From: Kaustia mangrovi
GTDB lineage: Bacteria > Pseudomonadota > Alphaproteobacteria > Rhizobiales > Im1
Reading direction: 5' to 3'
NCBI RefSeq assembly: GCF_015482775.1
Contig: NZ_CP058214.1
Span: 1,116,001-1,180,000 of the forward strand
Length of the DNA: 64,000 nt
Made by a program: the position numbers and the translations under genes. Below the pieces are notes generated by a model, which saw nothing but the letters and a program-made list of their open reading frames with translations, did no database searches and was not told the origin of the DNA. This document shows positions 61,721 through 64,000 of this stretch, in pieces (the stretch's first letter is position 1; the number at the start of each line of letters is the position of its first letter).

Positions 61721-62674
61721 CTACACCCGCTCGATGATCCGCTCGCCGAACAGCCCCTGCGGCCGGAACAGCAGGAAGACGAGGGCGAGAATGTAGGCGA
61801 ACCAGTTCTCGATGGCGCCGCCCACCAGCGGGCCCCAATAGACCTCCGCGACCTTCTCGCCGACGCCGATGATGAGCCCGCCGACAATGGCACCCGGTAT
61901 GGAGGTGAAACCCCCGAGGATCAGGACGGGCAGCGCCTTCAGCGCGATCAGCGACAGGGAGAACTGGACGCCCGATTTCGTGCCCCACATGACGCCCGCG
62001 ACCAGCGCGACGACGCCGGCCACCGTCCACACGATCACCCAGATGGTGTTGAGCGAGATGCCGACCGACAGCGCGGCCTGATGGTCGTCGGCCACCGCCC
62101 TCAGCGCCCGGCCGATCCGCGTCTTCTGGAAGAACACCGCAAGCACCGCGACCAGGATGCCCGCCGTCACCGCCGCGACGATCTCCAGCTTCTCCACATA
62201 GAGGCCGAAGGTGTCCATCATCCAGCCCGACGCGCCTTGCGGAATGCCGAGATCGAGCACCTTCACATCGGAGCCCCAGAGGATATCGCCGACGCCCTCC
62301 AGCACATAGGCGAGCCCGATGGTCGCCATGAACAGGACGATATGCTCCTGGTTCACGAGATAGCGCAGCATCAGCCGCTCGATGAGCCAGGCGAGCCCGG
62401 CCATGACGAACAGGGTGATGATGATGGCGAGCCAGCCGGGCACGCCGTAATCGTCCATCAGGCCGGACAGGGTGAGCGCGGCGAACAGCGCCAGCACCCC
62501 TTGCGCGAAGTTCAGCATGCCCGAGGCCTTGAAGATCAGCACGAAGCCCAGCGCGACGAGCGCATACATGACACCCGTCAGGAGGCCGGAGATGATCACC
62601 TCCAGGAAGAAGCCCGGCCAGTCCGTCCACATCTGGACGAAGGGAGAGACGAAGACCCCGAAGACAATTTCCAT
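61721..62674 (-). CDS. livH: Branched-chain-type ABC transporter permease LivH
   Basis: This is an inner-membrane permease of 317 residues with multiple helices. The family form is GLLTGVMYALVALGFVLIFK near residue 30, ASGMLNFAQGVLALFAA near 50, the coupling region KTRIGRALRAVADDHQAALS near 190, and GGFTSIPGAIVGGLIIG near 260. It begins 11 bases after livG. Confidence 0.94.
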   Translation of the reverse strand: MEIVFGVFVSPFVQMWTDWPGFFLEVIISGLLTGVMYALVALGFVLIFKASGMLNFAQGVLALFAALTLSGLMDDYGVPGWLAIIITLFVMAGLAWLIERLMLRYLVNQEHIVLFMATIGLAYVLEGVGDILWGSDVKVLDLGIPQGASGWMMDTFGLYVEKLEIVAAVTAGILVAVLAVFFQKTRIGRALRAVADDHQAALSVGISLNTIWVIVWTVAGVVALVAGVMWGTKSGVQFSLSLIALKALPVLILGGFTSIPGAIVGGLIIGVGEKVAEVYWGPLVGGAIENWFAYILALVFLLFRPQGLFGERIIERV

Positions 62675-62685
62675 GCCGCCCTCCC

Positions 62686-63471
62686 CTATTCGTGCGGAAC
62701 GCCCAGATAGGCGTCGATGACGGCCTGATCCGTGCGCACCTTGTCGGGCGTGCCGTCGGCGATCTTCTCGCCGTAGTCGAGCACCACCACCCGGTCCGAC
62801 AGGTCCATGACGACGCCCATGTCGTGCTCGATCAGCGCGATCGTCGTGCCGAACTGCGAATTCACGTCGAGGATGAAGCGGGACATGTCCTCCTTCTCCT
62901 CCAGGTTCATGCCCGCCATCGGCTCGTCCAGGAGCAGGAGGTCGGGCTCCGCGGCGAGCGCCCGGCCGAGCTCCACCCGCTTCTGCAGGCCGTAGGGCAG
63001 CCGCCCCACCGGCGTCTTGCGGATATGCTCGATCTCCAGGAAGTCGATGATCTCCTCGACGAACTCCCGGTTCTCGATTTCCTCGCGCCGGGCGGGCCCG
63101 AGATGGATGGCCTGCCAGAGAAGGCCGACGCTCATCTTGGTCACGCGCCCGGTCATGATGTTGTCGAGCGTCGACATGCCCTTGAACAGCGCGATGTTCT
63201 GGAAGGTGCGCGCAATGCCGTTGGTGGCGGCCACATTGGGCGACATCCGGCGGTAGGCCCGGTCCTTGAAGGTGATCGTGCCCTCCTGGGGCTGGTAGAA
63301 GCCGTTGATCACGTTCAGCATCGAGGTCTTGCCGGCGCCGTTTGGTCCGATGATCGCGCGGATCTCGCCGCGCCGGATGTCGAAGCTCACATCCTTGATC
63401 GCCTGCACCCCGCCGAAGGACAGCCGGATACCATCCACGCCGAGCAGCGTCCCGTTCGCACCCCCGGTCAT
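62686..63471 (-). CDS. livG: Branched-chain-type ABC transporter ATP-binding protein LivG
   Basis: This ATPase subunit has 261 residues. Walker A is GPNGAGKTSM, the switch to the signature is GRLPYGLQKRVELGRALA, Walker B is DLLLLDEPMAGMN, and the H-loop is TIALIEHDMGVV. A LivG-type long insert between Walker A and the signature (FKGMSTLDNIMTGRVTKMSV) is present. The start ATG overlaps the stop of the upstream acyl-CoA synthetase gene (ATGA), so the ligase and transporter are one unit. Confidence 0.95.
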   Translation of the reverse strand: MTGGANGTLLGVDGIRLSFGGVQAIKDVSFDIRRGEIRAIIGPNGAGKTSMLNVINGFYQPQEGTITFKDRAYRRMSPNVAATNGIARTFQNIALFKGMSTLDNIMTGRVTKMSVGLLWQAIHLGPARREEIENREFVEEIIDFLEIEHIRKTPVGRLPYGLQKRVELGRALAAEPDLLLLDEPMAGMNLEEKEDMSRFILDVNSQFGTTIALIEHDMGVVMDLSDRVVVLDYGEKIADGTPDKVRTDQAVIDAYLGVPHE

Positions 63472-64000
63472 TCCGCCGCCTCCTGGAAGCCGTGCTCGGC
63501 GGGATGGAGGGTCATGTCGCGGATCTCCACGTCGGCCTCCAGAGTGCCGAGCCGGCCGTCCTCATAGCGCACCTCCGTGCGCACATGACGGTGCGTGCAG
63601 GAGGGGTCGTACAAGGCCTCGATCAGCGGCGTGTAGCGCTCGGCGATGAAGCGCCGGCGGACCTTGTTGGTGCGCGTGATCTCGCCGTCGTCGGCGTCGA
63701 GCTCCTTGTGCAGGATCAGGAAGCGGCGAATCTGGCAGCCGGCCAGATCGCGCTCGCCGGCGAGGTCGCGGTTCACCGCGTCGACATCCTTCTCGATCAT
63801 CTCGTAGACGCGGGGATGGGCGGCGAGCTCCTGATAGCTCGCATAGACCACATTGTTGCGCTCCGCCCAGCTCGCCACGGCCGTCAGATCGATATTGACG
63901 AAGACCGCCACATAGTCCCGGCCATGGCCGAAGGCGACGACCTCCTTCACATTGGGGAAGAACTTCAGCTTGTTCTCGATATATTTCGGCGGGAAGAGCG
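63468..64000 (-). CDS. AMP-dependent acyl-CoA synthetase-like, C-terminal part (cut by window)
   Basis: Only the last 176 or so codons are present. The frame stays open to the window edge, where KYIENKLKFFPNVKEVVAFG is the ligase C-terminal subdomain (the usual ENKL hinge region). The end has NKVRRRFIAERYTPLIEALY, as in long-chain acyl-CoA synthetases. A 30-residue tail follows. It is the first gene in the strand order of the liv unit and overlaps livG by four bases, so CoA activation of the imported acid is implied. Confidence 0.85.
   Translation of the reverse strand, partial: LFPPKYIENKLKFFPNVKEVVAFGHGRDYVAVFVNIDLTAVASWAERNNVVYASYQELAAHPRVYEMIEKDVDAVNRDLAGERDLAGCQIRRFLILHKELDADDGEITRTNKVRRRFIAERYTPLIEALYDPSCTHRHVRTEVRYEDGRLGTLEADVEIRDMTLHPAEHGFQEAAE

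Overview
The window is GC-rich (well over 60 %), densely coded DNA from an alphaproteobacterium, most likely of the Hyphomicrobiales (Rhizobiales) type. The evidence is a set of lineage-typical genes (GapR/DUF2312, DUF1244, DUF1036, DUF882, a CpdR-like response regulator beside an N-formylglutamate amidohydrolase-family gene and a hisN-like phosphatase), a cysteine-free L36, and dispersed palindromes of the kind common in rhizobial genomes. I cannot name a genus. Both ends cut through genes: an L,D-transpeptidase on the left and an acyl-CoA synthetase-like gene on the right.

Layout. 1-8.9 kb: cell-wall enzymes (L,D-transpeptidase, DUF882 peptidase), a minus-strand group (amidohydrolase, DUF1244, GapR, GNAT), DUF1036 plus pyruvate kinase, a TPR protein and rpmJ. 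8.9-10.8 kb: a secreted glycine-rich repeat protein and a TlpA-like thioredoxin. 10.8-22.9 kb: a hydroxamate-citrate siderophore locus in aerobactin order (iucA-iucB-iucC-iucD-TonB receptor), followed by an RhtX-like importer, with a divergent MFS exporter and an AraC regulator. Two iron-box-like 17-mers lie in the divergent promoter. 23-28.9 kb: tRNA-Val, cpdR, amidohydrolase, a candidate small RNA, hisN, a lysophospholipase-like hydrolase, two related small secreted proteins and an Hsp20 gene with a ROSE-like leader. 28.9-39.3 kb: threonine aldolase, a frameshifted S9 peptidase, gltB-gltD and OsmC. 39.4-48 kb: SGNH hydrolase, lytic transglycosylase, a large autotransporter, galE and galU. 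48-56.5 kb: an outer-membrane barrel, a frameshifted kdsD, ferrochelatase, and a FecR / TPR-barrel / CHASE2-adenylate-cyclase trio. 56.5-64 kb: Nudix, a PaaK-like CoA ligase and a complete Liv-type ABC transporter next to an acyl-CoA synthetase.

How the genes work together. The siderophore locus holds synthesis, export, outer-membrane uptake, inner-membrane uptake and a regulator in about 12 kb, although no tonB/exbBD is present. The liv genes and the two CoA ligases suggest import and CoA activation of an organic acid. The best candidate for an undescribed system is the trio at 51.8-56.5 kb, where an outer-membrane barrel and an exported FecR protein are divergent from a CHASE2 adenylate cyclase whose sensor faces the periplasm. 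Two genes (S9 peptidase and kdsD) are each broken by an apparent single missing base in a five-G/C tract, which may be a sequencing or assembly signature. All functions are assigned by reading motifs; no database search was run.
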